From positions 124,001 through 188,000 of the forward strand of contig JASCNZ010000002.1 in NCBI GenBank assembly GCA_029959905.1: a stretch of 64,000 nt of DNA, read 5' to 3'. This stretch comes from Microbacteriaceae bacterium PS02344. Lineage in GTDB: Bacteria > Actinomycetota > Actinomycetes > Actinomycetales > Microbacteriaceae. Positions within the stretch are counted from its first letter, which is position 1; each line of letters opens with the position of its first letter. A program made the position numbers and the translations under genes. Below, piece by piece: positions 46,765-55,602 of this stretch. The notes under the pieces were generated by a model. It ran no database searches and was not told where the DNA came from. It saw nothing but the letters and a program-made list of their open reading frames with translations.

Positions 46765-47329
46765 CGATCCTGTCGCCGCGGCACTGAACGTCGCGGCGAC
46801 GCGGGTGATCGACGACATCCGCGCGCTGTCGGTCGCCAACCCGGTCGTCCTCATCGACGGTCGTAGCGGCGCGGGCAAGTCCTCGCTCGCTGCCCGTCTC
46901 GCCGAACGGTGGCCGCTCGCGGGGCGCGTGCAGATCGTCGCCCTGGATTCGTTGTACCCGGGGTGGGACGGTCTCGACGATGGCGTCCGTCGCGCCGAGG
47001 AGTGGATCCTCCGCCCGCATGGGCGCGGGTTGATCGGCACCTGGCGCCGATGGGACTGGACGACGGGCGAAGAGGCCGAGAGTCATGCGGTCGACCCCGC
47101 GCTCGGCGTGATCATCGAGGGCAGCGGCGTTCTGACCCCCGCGACCGCGCGCCTCGCCGACGTGCGGGTGTGGGTCGAAGCGCCGGAACCGGTGCGCCGG
47201 CGTCGTGCGCTGGAGCGAGACGGCGAGACCTATCGCCCCCACTGGGAGCGCTGGGCGGCGCAGGAGGCCCGGCACGTGGAGCGGGACGACCCGCGGTCCA
47301 CCGCCACGCGCATCGTCGAGATCCCGTGA
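46748..47329 (+). CDS. P-loop ATP-binding protein, kinase-like
   Basis: 193 aa. Walker A is LIDGRSGAGKSSLAARLAE, with VQIVALDSLYPGWDGLD (uridine-kinase-like acidic loop) and GVIIEGSGVLTP later. The layout resembles uridine kinase/CoaE-type small-molecule kinases, but the substrate is unknown. The GTG start inside the upstream gene is the only in-frame start giving the full N-terminus, so the start is less certain than the rest. Confidence 0.75.
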   Translation: MRSRSDDPVAAALNVAATRVIDDIRALSVANPVVLIDGRSGAGKSSLAARLAERWPLAGRVQIVALDSLYPGWDGLDDGVRRAEEWILRPHGRGLIGTWRRWDWTTGEEAESHAVDPALGVIIEGSGVLTPATARLADVRVWVEAPEPVRRRRALERDGETYRPHWERWAAQEARHVERDDPRSTATRIVEIP

Positions 47330-47338
47330 CCCGACGGG

Positions 47339-47821
47339 TCAGGAAGCCTCGTCGGCCGCGACGATGATCGTCTCGAGGCGGTATCCCAGCCAGTCGTAGA
47401 CGCCGAACCGGGCGTCCTGCCCATCGTGCGAGTCGTCGTCCGAGATGCCGAGCCGCGAGGCGAGGACGAGCCTCAGAGCGTTGAGGGTACGCATCCATGC
47501 GTCGATGTGCGCGAGGGGGATGTCCACGACGGTGGAGGCCAGTCCCTCCTCCTCGCTCAGCTCGTCGAACGCGCGGAAGGGCAGCAGCGCGTCGATCACG
47601 ATCGCCGCGTCGCGGACGCGGGAATCGAGGAGGTCGTGCCGGGTGGTCTCGAGGAAGTCCCGGGCGGCGGTCTCGTCGTCGGGGTAGGGCGTCGGAGTCA
47701 GCCGGTCGAGGGCGGGATCGTCGCCCTCGGCGTCGCGCACGAGGGTCTGCAGCTGCTCGACCAGGTCCAGCAGCCGGGCGCCTTCCAGGCGCACCAGTTC
47801 GAGGTGGATGCCGTCACTCAT
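47339..47821 (-). CDS. DUF2017 family protein
   Basis: 160-aa acidic protein. ELVRLEGARLLDLVEQLQTLV at the N-terminus and LNALRLVLASRLGISDDD near the C-terminus match the actinobacterial DUF2017 family. It lies directly downstream of clpS, with its start 8 bp inside that gene, so the two are co-translated. A function in regulated proteolysis is a guess from context. Confidence 0.85.
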   Translation of the reverse strand: MSDGIHLELVRLEGARLLDLVEQLQTLVRDAEGDDPALDRLTPTPYPDDETAARDFLETTRHDLLDSRVRDAAIVIDALLPFRAFDELSEEEGLASTVVDIPLAHIDAWMRTLNALRLVLASRLGISDDDSHDGQDARFGVYDWLGYRLETIIVAADEAS

Positions 47822-48113
47822 CCGAACCCCTGCGCACGGTGGCCCACAGGCCGTAGTCGTGCATCGCGCGAGCGTGCACCTCCATCGTCTCGCGCGGGCC
47901 TGTCGCCACCACGGCGTGTCCGTCGTGGTGGACGGCCAGCATGAGGGCGGTGGCACGTTCCTGCGAGTAGCCGAAGTAGGTGCGGAACACCCGCACGACA
48001 TAGCTCATGAGGTTGACCGGATCGTTCCACACCACCACCTGCCACGGTTCCATCGGGGCGGCACGGAGGTCGAGCTCCTCGGCGATGTCGGGAGTGGCGA
48101 ACGGCGGGCTCAT
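47814..48113 (-). CDS. clpS: ATP-dependent Clp protease adaptor ClpS
   Basis: 99-aa N-degron adaptor that hands substrates with bulky hydrophobic N-termini to ClpC/ClpA. Core motif WQVVVWNDPVNLMSYVVRVF and TGPRETMEVHARAMHDYGL fit ClpS, including the His of ALMLAVHHDGHAVV. Overlaps both neighbours (4 and 8 bp). Confidence 0.94.
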   Translation of the reverse strand: MSPPFATPDIAEELDLRAAPMEPWQVVVWNDPVNLMSYVVRVFRTYFGYSQERATALMLAVHHDGHAVVATGPRETMEVHARAMHDYGLWATVRRGSDE

Positions 48114-48457
48114 GCCCACCCCAGCTCGTGCAGCTGTGCGTCGTCGAGGCCGTAGAAGTGCGCGATCTCGTGGACGAGAGTCGTGTGGATCTCGTCGCGT
48201 AGCTCGTCTTCGGTGTCGCATTGCGCCAGATGGGGCTCGCGATACACGATGATGCGGTCGGGCAGCTCGCCCATCCCGTACTGCGTGCGCTCGGTCAGCG
48301 CGAGTCCGTCGTAGAGGCCCAGCAGGTCGAGGCTTCCGTCCTCCGGGCGGTCCTCGACGACGAAGACGATGTTGTCGAGACGATCGACCATCTCATCGGG
48401 GAGCTGATCGAGCTCGTCGACGACGATCTCCTCGAACCGCGCGGCATCCATCTCCAT
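48110..48457 (-). CDS. Zincin-like metallopeptidase family protein
   Basis: 115 aa. The HExxH motif VHEIAHFYGLDD, with the third ligand Asp, identifies the small zincin-like family (PF06262 type). N-terminal MDAARFEEIVVDELDQLPDE is family-typical. First of three overlapping genes (zincin, clpS, DUF2017). TAGGCT 7 nt before the ATG suggests a leaderless operon mRNA. Confidence 0.88.
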   Translation of the reverse strand: MEMDAARFEEIVVDELDQLPDEMVDRLDNIVFVVEDRPEDGSLDLLGLYDGLALTERTQYGMGELPDRIIVYREPHLAQCDTEDELRDEIHTTLVHEIAHFYGLDDAQLHELGWA

Positions 48458-48464
48458 CCCTCAC

Positions 48465-48470
48465 AGCCTA
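48465..48470 (-). promoter_or_regulatory. -10-like box for the zincin-clpS-DUF2017 operon
   Basis: TAGGCT on the minus strand, 7 nt before the ATG at 48457. Confidence 0.45.
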
Positions 48471-48482
48471 GGCGCTCTCGGC

Positions 48483-49112
48483 TCAGTGCAGCAGGACGAG
48501 CAGCCCGGCGACCCCGATGAACAGCGTTCCGAAGATCGCATTCAGGGTGCGCTGCCCTCGCGAGGAGCGGGTCAACCGCCGGAACGGGCGCGCGGCGGTC
48601 GCGAAGAAGCCCCACATCACCACGACGTCGACCGCGACGACGGTGGCGACGAGCACGAGGTACTGCGGCACCTGCGGCTCGTCCAGCCGGATGAACTGGG
48701 GGATGAACGCGAGGAAGAAGACGATCGCCTTCGGGTTGAGCAGGTTGACCCAGAAGCCGCGACGAATCATCGACCAGTGCCCCTCGCGGGTGTCCGGCGC
48801 GATGGGTTGGTCGGATGCCGGGGCCACAGGTGTCGCGAGGATGAGGCGCACCCCGAGAAAGACGAGGTAGGCAGCGCCGGCATAACGTATGGCCGTGAAC
48901 AGGAACTCGGAGCGCGAGACCAGGAGTCCGACTCCGGCAGCGACGATCACCACGTGGACGATGAGCGCCGCCTGCTGCCCGACGATGCCCCAGATCGAGC
49001 GACGCCAGCCCTGATTGAGGGCGTTGGACATCGTGTTGATAGCGCCGGCACCCGGCGTGAAGCTGATCACCACGGAGGCCGTCAGAAGCGAGAACCAGAC
49101 CGCGAGTGACAC
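48483..49112 (-). CDS. LysE family exporter
   Basis: 209-aa amino-acid exporter-like protein with six hydrophobic segments. The family start SFTPGAGAINTMSNAL and the later NPKAIVFFLAFIPQF are diagnostic (LysE/RhtB). Substrate unknown. The GTG sits 6 nt after TAGACT in a string identical to that before ligA. Ends 26 bp upstream of the zincin gene on the same strand. Confidence 0.9.
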   Translation of the reverse strand: MSLAVWFSLLTASVVISFTPGAGAINTMSNALNQGWRRSIWGIVGQQAALIVHVVIVAAGVGLLVSRSEFLFTAIRYAGAAYLVFLGVRLILATPVAPASDQPIAPDTREGHWSMIRRGFWVNLLNPKAIVFFLAFIPQFIRLDEPQVPQYLVLVATVVAVDVVVMWGFFATAARPFRRLTRSSRGQRTLNAIFGTLFIGVAGLLVLLH

Positions 49113-49118
49113 CCCGTC

Positions 49119-49124
49119 AGTCTA
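49119..49124 (-). promoter_or_regulatory. -10-like box for LysE gene, leaderless spacing
   Basis: TAGACT on the minus strand followed by GACGGG and GTG. Confidence 0.55.
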
Positions 49125-49148
49125 GAGCGAGGCGGGTCCGGAGACGGA

Positions 49149-49183
49149 TCGAGGCCCGGATCGAAAAACGATCCGGGCCTCGA
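49149..49183 (-). terminator. Terminator downstream of tRNA-His
   Basis: Perfect 15-bp stem TCGAGGCCCGGATCG / CGATCCGGGCCTCGA with an A5 loop (T5 on the transcribed strand), 5 nt past the CCA end of tRNA-His. No T-tract follows the stem. Confidence 0.75.
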
Positions 49184-49190
49184 GGACTGG

Positions 49191-49264
49191 GGTGAGTAAC
49201 GGGGCTTGAACCCGCGACCTCCTGGACCACAACCAGGCGCTCTACCAACTGAGCTATACCCACC
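49191..49264 (-). tRNA. tRNA-His (GTG)
   Basis: Folds as a cloverleaf with anticodon loop TTGTGGT, anticodon GTG. The extra 5' G(-1) expected for tRNA-His is encoded and faces C73. The acceptor stem GTGGGTA pairs with TACTCAC, with one G-T wobble. The T arm GCGGG/CCCGT carries TTCAAGC. CCA is encoded just past the end (49188-49190). Confidence 0.96.
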
Positions 49265-49299
49265 ATGCACCCGCTGCAGCGGGCAACCCTACGATTCTA

Positions 49300-49926
49300 T
49301 TACACGTTGGAGGCGAACTCTGACACGGTGCGTGTCGCGATGTCCTTCGCGTCGTCGCTCGAGGGGCCGGGAAGGGCGACGAACACCGCGTCGCGGTAGT
49401 ACCGGAGTTCGCGGATCGACTCGAGGATGTCGGCCAGGGCACGGTGCCCCCCGTCTTTCGCCGGCGCCTGGAAGAACACTCGGGGGTACCAGCGACGTGA
49501 CAGCTCTTTGATGCTCGAGACGTCGACATTGCGGTAGTGCAGCCACTGATCGACCTGCGGCATGTACTTGGCGAGGAACATTCGGTCGGTGCCGATGGTG
49601 TTGCCGGCGAGGGGCGCCTTGCGCTCGAGGGGCACGAAGCGCTGTATGTAGGCGAGCGTCTGCTGCTCGGCCTCTTCGAGGGAGATGCCGTGCGCCAACT
49701 CGTCGATGAGTCCGGAGGTCTCGTGCATCTTCGTGACGAAGTCGTTCATGTGCTGTCGAGCCGTATCGCTCGGCCGGATCACCACCTGGAAGCCGGGGTC
49801 GACCGGCCGCAGTTCGAAATCGGTGACGACGACCGCGATCTCGACGAGCTCGTCGATCGATAGATCGAGTCCCGTCATCTCGCAGTCGATCCATACGAGA
49901 CGGTCGTTCTCCGACGCAGATACCAT
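49300..49926 (-). CDS. orn: Oligoribonuclease
   Basis: 208-aa DEDDh 3'-5' exonuclease degrading 2-5 nt RNAs, including pGpG. ExoI motif WIDCEMTGLDL, ExoII GNTIGTDRMFLAKY, ExoIII with HRALADI. SSIKELSRRWYP is diagnostic for Orn. TAGGAT 6 nt before the ATG fits a leaderless mRNA. Divergent from tRNA-Arg. Confidence 0.96.
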   Translation of the reverse strand: MVSASENDRLVWIDCEMTGLDLSIDELVEIAVVVTDFELRPVDPGFQVVIRPSDTARQHMNDFVTKMHETSGLIDELAHGISLEEAEQQTLAYIQRFVPLERKAPLAGNTIGTDRMFLAKYMPQVDQWLHYRNVDVSSIKELSRRWYPRVFFQAPAKDGGHRALADILESIRELRYYRDAVFVALPGPSSDDAKDIATRTVSEFASNV

Positions 49927-49932
49927 GCCGTC

Positions 49933-49938
49933 ATCCTA
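49933..49938 (-). promoter_or_regulatory. -10-like box for orn, leaderless spacing
   Basis: TAGGAT on the minus strand, then GACGGC and ATG. Confidence 0.5.
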
Positions 49939-49987
49939 TCGACGGCTCCGACATCGTCGCTCGGGCGCGGTACGGTAGACGTCGTAC

Positions 49988-50059
49988 GCCTCCGTAGCTC
50001 AGCGGAAGAGCAGCGGCCTTCTAATCCGCCGGTCGCAGGTTCGAATCCTGCCGGGGGCA
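49988..50059 (+). tRNA. tRNA-Arg (TCT)
   Basis: 72-nt cloverleaf. Acceptor GCCTCCG/CGGGGGC, anticodon loop CTTCTAA with anticodon TCT, T arm GCAGG-TTCGAAT-CCTGC, discriminator A. The last anticodon-stem pair (31-39) is C-T, a mismatch. No CCA is encoded (CCC follows). Decodes AGA/AGG codons, which are rare in this DNA. Confidence 0.94.
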
Positions 50060-50103
50060 CCCCAAAATCGTCCAGACGTGCGCCGCCTCGTCGCGACCGG
50101 TCG

Positions 50104-50403
50104 TCAGGAGTACCGAAGCGCCGAGACCGCGTCGTCGGCGCGCCAGAACTCGCCGATCAGGCGAAACGCCCCGGTAGAGAGCTGCAGGCGCTCCGCGCGG
50201 TAGCGGAGGCCCATCGGATCGGTCGCGGTGCGGAGATGTCCGAGCACCTTGCCGGAGGCGTTCTCCTGCACGCGCCAGAGCTGGTCGGCGGCGCGGACGA
50301 GGTGCTCTCGTGTCGACGCGATCGAGGGTGTGGTCCACGGCTGCGCCGACAGGGTGGTCGTGGTCTTGGCGGCGGTAGTCGCGGTAGTGGCGGTGGTGTT
50401 CAT
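50104..50403 (-). CDS. Hypothetical protein with Thr-rich N-terminus
   Basis: 99 aa. The first 20 residues are mostly Thr and Ala (MNTTATTATTAAKTTTT), then a folded-looking region REHLVRAADQLWRVQENASG and a C-terminal part rich in Arg and Leu. Not recognised. AGGAGAACC before the ATG is a good ribosome site. It is divergent from the SSB-like gene across 196 bp. Confidence 0.6.
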   Translation of the reverse strand: MNTTATTATTAAKTTTTLSAQPWTTPSIASTREHLVRAADQLWRVQENASGKVLGHLRTATDPMGLRYRAERLQLSTGAFRLIGEFWRADDAVSALRYS

Positions 50404-50599
50404 CGGTTCTCCTTCCACTTCGACCGTACGAGGGGCCACCGACATTCGCGGCGGGCGCCGGAGCCACTCTTCCTCCACCGTGACCGGGGATTATTCGCCG
50501 TCCACGAGTGCTGTGATGCTCGCGTTCGCGCCGGTGGCTCGCGGGTGATGCTGGAGCCATCCGAGCGCAGATGGACTCGGCGTCCCGAGGGGAACACAC

Positions 50600-51127
50600 A
50601 TGAGCGATACCGTCACGATCATCGGCAAGGTGGCCACCGACCCGGTGCTGGCGCAGACCGGCGGGGGAGTGCCCGTCACCAACTTCCGTCTGGCGAGCAC
50701 GCACCGTCGCTACGACCAGGCCACCGCGTCGTGGGTGGATGCGGGCACGAATTGGTATTCGGTCGCCGCGTACCGTCAGCTCGGAGAACACGCCAAAGCC
50801 TCGTTGCGTACCGGCGACAGCGTGATCGTCACCGGGCGGTTGCGCATCCGGACGTGGGAGAGCAACGGCAAGCAGGGGACGAGCGTCGACATCGATGCCG
50901 AGGCCGTCGGTCACGACCTCAGATGGGGCACGACTGCGTACCTGCGCAGCAGCAGGGCGGGTGCATCCGAGGCCGCTCGTGTCGAAGACCTCCGTGAATC
51001 GTCGACGCCCTCGAGCGCGATCACCGATGCCGAGAGCGACATCGCGGGGCGGGGACTCGACGATCTCGACACCCGATGGGCGCAGCGCGACGGCGAACCG
51101 CCCATGGTCTCCGCCGCGATCGCCTGA
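50600..51127 (+). CDS. Single-stranded DNA-binding protein paralogue (no acidic tip)
   Basis: 175-aa OB-fold protein. DTVTIIGKVATDPVLAQTGGGVPVTNFRLAS and DSVIVTGRLRIRTWESNGKQG are SSB signatures (residues 1-105). The C-terminus ends in PPMVSAAIA and lacks the conserved acidic DDDIPF-type tip that recruits repair partners. So this is probably an accessory SSB, like actinobacterial SsbB, not the essential one beside rpsF/rpsR. GAGGGGAAC precedes the ATG. Confidence 0.88.
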   Translation: MSDTVTIIGKVATDPVLAQTGGGVPVTNFRLASTHRRYDQATASWVDAGTNWYSVAAYRQLGEHAKASLRTGDSVIVTGRLRIRTWESNGKQGTSVDIDAEAVGHDLRWGTTAYLRSSRAGASEAARVEDLRESSTPSSAITDAESDIAGRGLDDLDTRWAQRDGEPPMVSAAIA

Positions 51128-51190
51128 ACCGTGTCGGACCCGTGTCGGGGCCGTGTCGTGGCGGGTGATCGGCGGTGGCGCGGACGTGCG

Positions 51191-51196
51191 TAGACT
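51191..51196 (+). promoter_or_regulatory. -10-like box for the lipoprotein at 51203
   Basis: TAGACT then CGGGGC and the GTG at 51203. Confidence 0.5.
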
Positions 51197-51202
51197 CGGG
51201 GC

Positions 51203-51694
51203 GTGCTTCGACGATCGGCGACCAGGGCCCCGCGCATGGCCGCGGGCCTCGCAGCCTCCGCCCTCGCGCTCGTTCTGCTCGTCGGCTGCGTGCCCGAGCC
51301 GTCGGGGCCGGCGACCCCGACCCCCGAGCCCACGGTCTCGACCGAGCCCGCGGCCCCGCCGCAGCTGCAGCCCGACGCCTCGGCAACCGATAACCTCGCG
51401 TTCTTCACGCAGACTGCTCAGGTGGTCTGGGAGTCGGAGCAGCGCGGCGAGGGCCGTGCGTACATCGACGCTCTCGTCGCCGCGGGCTTTGACCGCGGTG
51501 CGATGCAGGTCACGCCCGACCTCTCGACGGTCGGCAACCCGGCGGAGAGCATTCAGTTCTCGGTGCGGTGGGGCGACACGGAATGCCTCGTCGGTCAGGT
51601 GGGGCCGTCGACCGGGCAGCTCGTGACCAAGGTGCTGCCGCAACTCGCGGAAGGGCGCTGCCTGATCGGAGCCACCCGTCCGATCGACTGGTGA
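51203..51694 (+). CDS. Secreted lipoprotein, unknown function
   Basis: 163 aa. Signal with LALVLLVGCVPEPS, a clear lipobox (Leu-Val-Gly-Cys, Cys29). A Pro/Thr-rich linker follows, then a compact domain (about 62-160: NLAFFTQTAQVVWESEQRGEGRAYIDALVAAG). Family not recognised with confidence. Two later Cys (ECLVGQ, RCLIGA) could form a disulfide. Confidence 0.78.
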   Translation: MLRRSATRAPRMAAGLAASALALVLLVGCVPEPSGPATPTPEPTVSTEPAAPPQLQPDASATDNLAFFTQTAQVVWESEQRGEGRAYIDALVAAGFDRGAMQVTPDLSTVGNPAESIQFSVRWGDTECLVGQVGPSTGQLVTKVLPQLAEGRCLIGATRPIDW

Positions 51695-51756
51695 CCGCTC
51701 CGTAGCCGGTAGGCTGGGGTGTCGATCTTCGACGCCGACAGAAGGAGTGTTCCCCG

Positions 51757-53436
<1,680 letters not shown>

Positions 53437-53440
53437 CGCC

Positions 53441-53935
53441 GTGTCCGACGACAGCACGGTGAACGGGCGCCGCCTGCACATCCCGATCCAGCTGCGCTGG
53501 GGTGACCTCGACGCGTACAACCACGTCAACAACACCTCGATGCTCAAGCTGCTCGAGGAGGCGCGCGTGCGCGCGTTCTGGCGGGCTGGTCCCGGCGAGG
53601 AGGCGCCCGACACGGCCGTGCTCGACTCGGGCATCGAAGAGGGCGCGCTCACCCTCATCGCCCGCCAGGAGATCGAGTACCTGGCGCCGGTTCCGTACCA
53701 GCGGCGCCCGCTCGAGGTGCAGATGTGGTTCGGCAAGCTCGGGGGGTCGAGCGTCGAGGTCTGCTACGAGGTGCACAACGACCCCGCGGCCACCCCGAGG
53801 GTCGTCTACGCGCGATCGACGGCGGTGATCGTGCTCGTCGACGCGAAGACGGGCCGGCCGATGCGCCTCACCGCCGAGATGCGCGAGGCCTGGGAACCGC
53901 TGCTCGGGCCGTCGATCGTCTACGCGCACCGTTGA
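53441..53935 (+). CDS. Acyl-CoA thioesterase (hotdog fold, 4HBT type)
   Basis: 164 aa. IQLRWGDLDAYNHVNNTSMLKLLEEARVRAF is the 4-hydroxybenzoyl-CoA thioesterase/YbgC-type N-terminus with the catalytic Asp in the WGDLDAYNHV string. Probably hydrolyses acyl-CoAs. It follows ettA by 4 bp and converges with tesB. Confidence 0.87.
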   Translation: MSDDSTVNGRRLHIPIQLRWGDLDAYNHVNNTSMLKLLEEARVRAFWRAGPGEEAPDTAVLDSGIEEGALTLIARQEIEYLAPVPYQRRPLEVQMWFGKLGGSSVEVCYEVHNDPAATPRVVYARSTAVIVLVDAKTGRPMRLTAEMREAWEPLLGPSIVYAHR

Positions 53936-53990
53936 TCCGCACCGGCGACCTCCGCTTCGGACGGATCGCCGAGCGGCGCGCCGACGGTCG

Positions 53991-54878
53991 TCACCTCGCA
54001 GCGGGCACGCGGAGCATGATCTCCTGCGCGACATTTGCGACGAGTTCGCCCTCTCGCGTATAGATACGGCCGGTCGCGAGACCGCGGCCACCCCGCGCGT
54101 TGGGCGACTCCTGCAGGTAGAGCAGCCATTGGTCGACGCGCGCGGGTCGGTGCCACCACATCGCGTGGTCGAGGCTGGCCACCTTGAGGCCGGGCAGGGC
54201 CCAGTACAACCCGTGCGCCCGCAGGATCGACTCCTGGATGGTCATGTCGCTGAGGTACGCGAGCGCGGCACGATGCAGGCGCGGGTCGTCCGGTAGGGGT
54301 GCGCGCATCCGCATCCACACGCCCTGGCGCGGGGCGCGTGCCGAATCCCCGGGAAGGTAGAGCGGCCCCTCGACGTGACGCACGTCGGCGGCGCGGTCGC
54401 TGAGCATCCGCATGGTCCCGCCGGGGAGTCCCTGCACCGCGTCTTCGTCCGGTGCGATCGACTCCGGCTCGGGGATGCCGCTCGGCAACTCCATCGCGTG
54501 CTCGACGCCGTGGTCGTCGTCCTGCGCGGAGGCGATCATCGAGAAGATCGGCACGCCGTTCTGGTAGGCCTGCGAGCGGCGTGTGGAAAACGAACGGCCG
54601 TCATGGATGCGGTCGACGGCGATGGTCAGACCGTGCTCCGCGTCGCCCGGACGCAGGAAATAGCCGTGCATGGAATGCACCGGCCGGTTCTCGGGGAGCG
54701 TGCGCTCGGCGGCGATGAGACTCTGGGCGAGCACCTGGCCGCCATAGATGCGCCCCGTCGGCATGGGGTGGGACGATCCCGTGAAGATGTCTTCGGTCGT
54801 ACGCGCCCTCGTCGAGTCGAGATCGAGGACCTCCAACAGCTGCTCGACGGTGCGGACGGCGTGGTTCTCGGTGCTCAT
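53991..54878 (-). CDS. tesB: Acyl-CoA thioesterase II
   Basis: 295-aa double-hotdog enzyme. EDIFTGSSHPMPTGRIYGGQVLAQSL, HSMHGYFLRPGD and TRRSQAYQNGVPIFSM are TesB signatures. The catalytic region near the C-terminus includes LDHAMWWHRP. GAGGGAG precedes the ATG, and TAGACT (54918-54923) lies about 40 nt upstream, overlapping the -10 of the divergent gene. Confidence 0.93.
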   Translation of the reverse strand: MSTENHAVRTVEQLLEVLDLDSTRARTTEDIFTGSSHPMPTGRIYGGQVLAQSLIAAERTLPENRPVHSMHGYFLRPGDAEHGLTIAVDRIHDGRSFSTRRSQAYQNGVPIFSMIASAQDDDHGVEHAMELPSGIPEPESIAPDEDAVQGLPGGTMRMLSDRAADVRHVEGPLYLPGDSARAPRQGVWMRMRAPLPDDPRLHRAALAYLSDMTIQESILRAHGLYWALPGLKVASLDHAMWWHRPARVDQWLLYLQESPNARGGRGLATGRIYTREGELVANVAQEIMLRVPAAR

Positions 54879-54916
54879 CTCTCCCTCTCGCTGACCGTCT
54901 CGGACGGCCCTGTCGG

Positions 54917-54923
54917 TAGTCTA
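54917..54923. promoter_or_regulatory. Two overlapping divergent -10 boxes
   Basis: TAGTCTA reads TAGTCT on the plus strand (7 nt before the GTG at 54930) and TAGACT on the minus strand (toward tesB). Both polymerases cannot bind at the same time, so the two genes should compete. Confidence 0.5.
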
Positions 54924-54929
54924 GAACCC

Positions 54930-55598
54930 GTGCCCCACGACCTCCTGCTGACTGATCCGGAGACCGCGAAAGACGTCCTCACCTTCGTCGGGCGGGCGCG
55001 ACGGGTCAGTGACGAGGGGGTTCGGCTGCAGGCCGAACGTGGTGTCCTCGCGCTGACGACGGCGGCGCTCGCTCCGCACGGCCTGTTCGACCAGACCCCC
55101 ACGGTGCTGGCGATGCGCGTCGTGCGCGCCGACCCCGAGCTCGCGTGCGACCTGGTGGTCGACGCCCTCACCCCGACCGATGACCCGTGTGCCCTGCGGA
55201 TGCCGGAGACCGCTCTGTCACCCGCCTGGGCCGGCGTCGCACCACCCCGCGGAGGCTGGGAGTCCGTCGGTTCGCTGCCAGCATCCTCGATCGCCCAGCG
55301 GGCGCAGTGGGGGATCTCGGCGGTCGCGCACGGTGCGACACCGGGCTCGGGCGAGGAAGCGGTGCGGGCCCTGCGTGCGGCGATCTGGGGCGAGGTCGAC
55401 GAGGAACTGGCCGGACTCCCACGGGGGATCGCCTTCGCCGCCGACGCGCTCGGTTTCATCTCGGGCGAGGAGCAGGTGCCGCTGACGCGCTCGGGTCGCT
55501 GGACGCGCCTCGCGTTCCGGCGTGGCCACGTGCTCGCGCGCGGGCCGGTCGCCTCCGGACTCACCGCCGTTCGCGGCACCGGCGCCGGCGCGCTCTGA
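54930..55598 (+). CDS. Conserved hypothetical protein
   Basis: 222 aa, not recognised. No signal or membrane segment. The N-terminus DLLLTDPETAKDVLTFVGRARR is helical. The C-terminal half is rich in Arg and Gly (GRWTRLAFRRGHVLARG). Codon use and G+C match its neighbours, so it is a real resident gene. Leaderless-type start. The stop lies 4 bp from the stop of the flavoprotein gene. Confidence 0.68.
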   Translation: MPHDLLLTDPETAKDVLTFVGRARRVSDEGVRLQAERGVLALTTAALAPHGLFDQTPTVLAMRVVRADPELACDLVVDALTPTDDPCALRMPETALSPAWAGVAPPRGGWESVGSLPASSIAQRAQWGISAVAHGATPGSGEEAVRALRAAIWGEVDEELAGLPRGIAFAADALGFISGEEQVPLTRSGRWTRLAFRRGHVLARGPVASGLTAVRGTGAGAL

Positions 55599-55602
55599 CC
55601 GC

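Noticed and set aside
49900-50100. tRNA-Arg as an integration site for a genomic island
   Set aside because: No repeat of the tRNA 3' end is visible downstream, and the flanking genes show no change in base composition.
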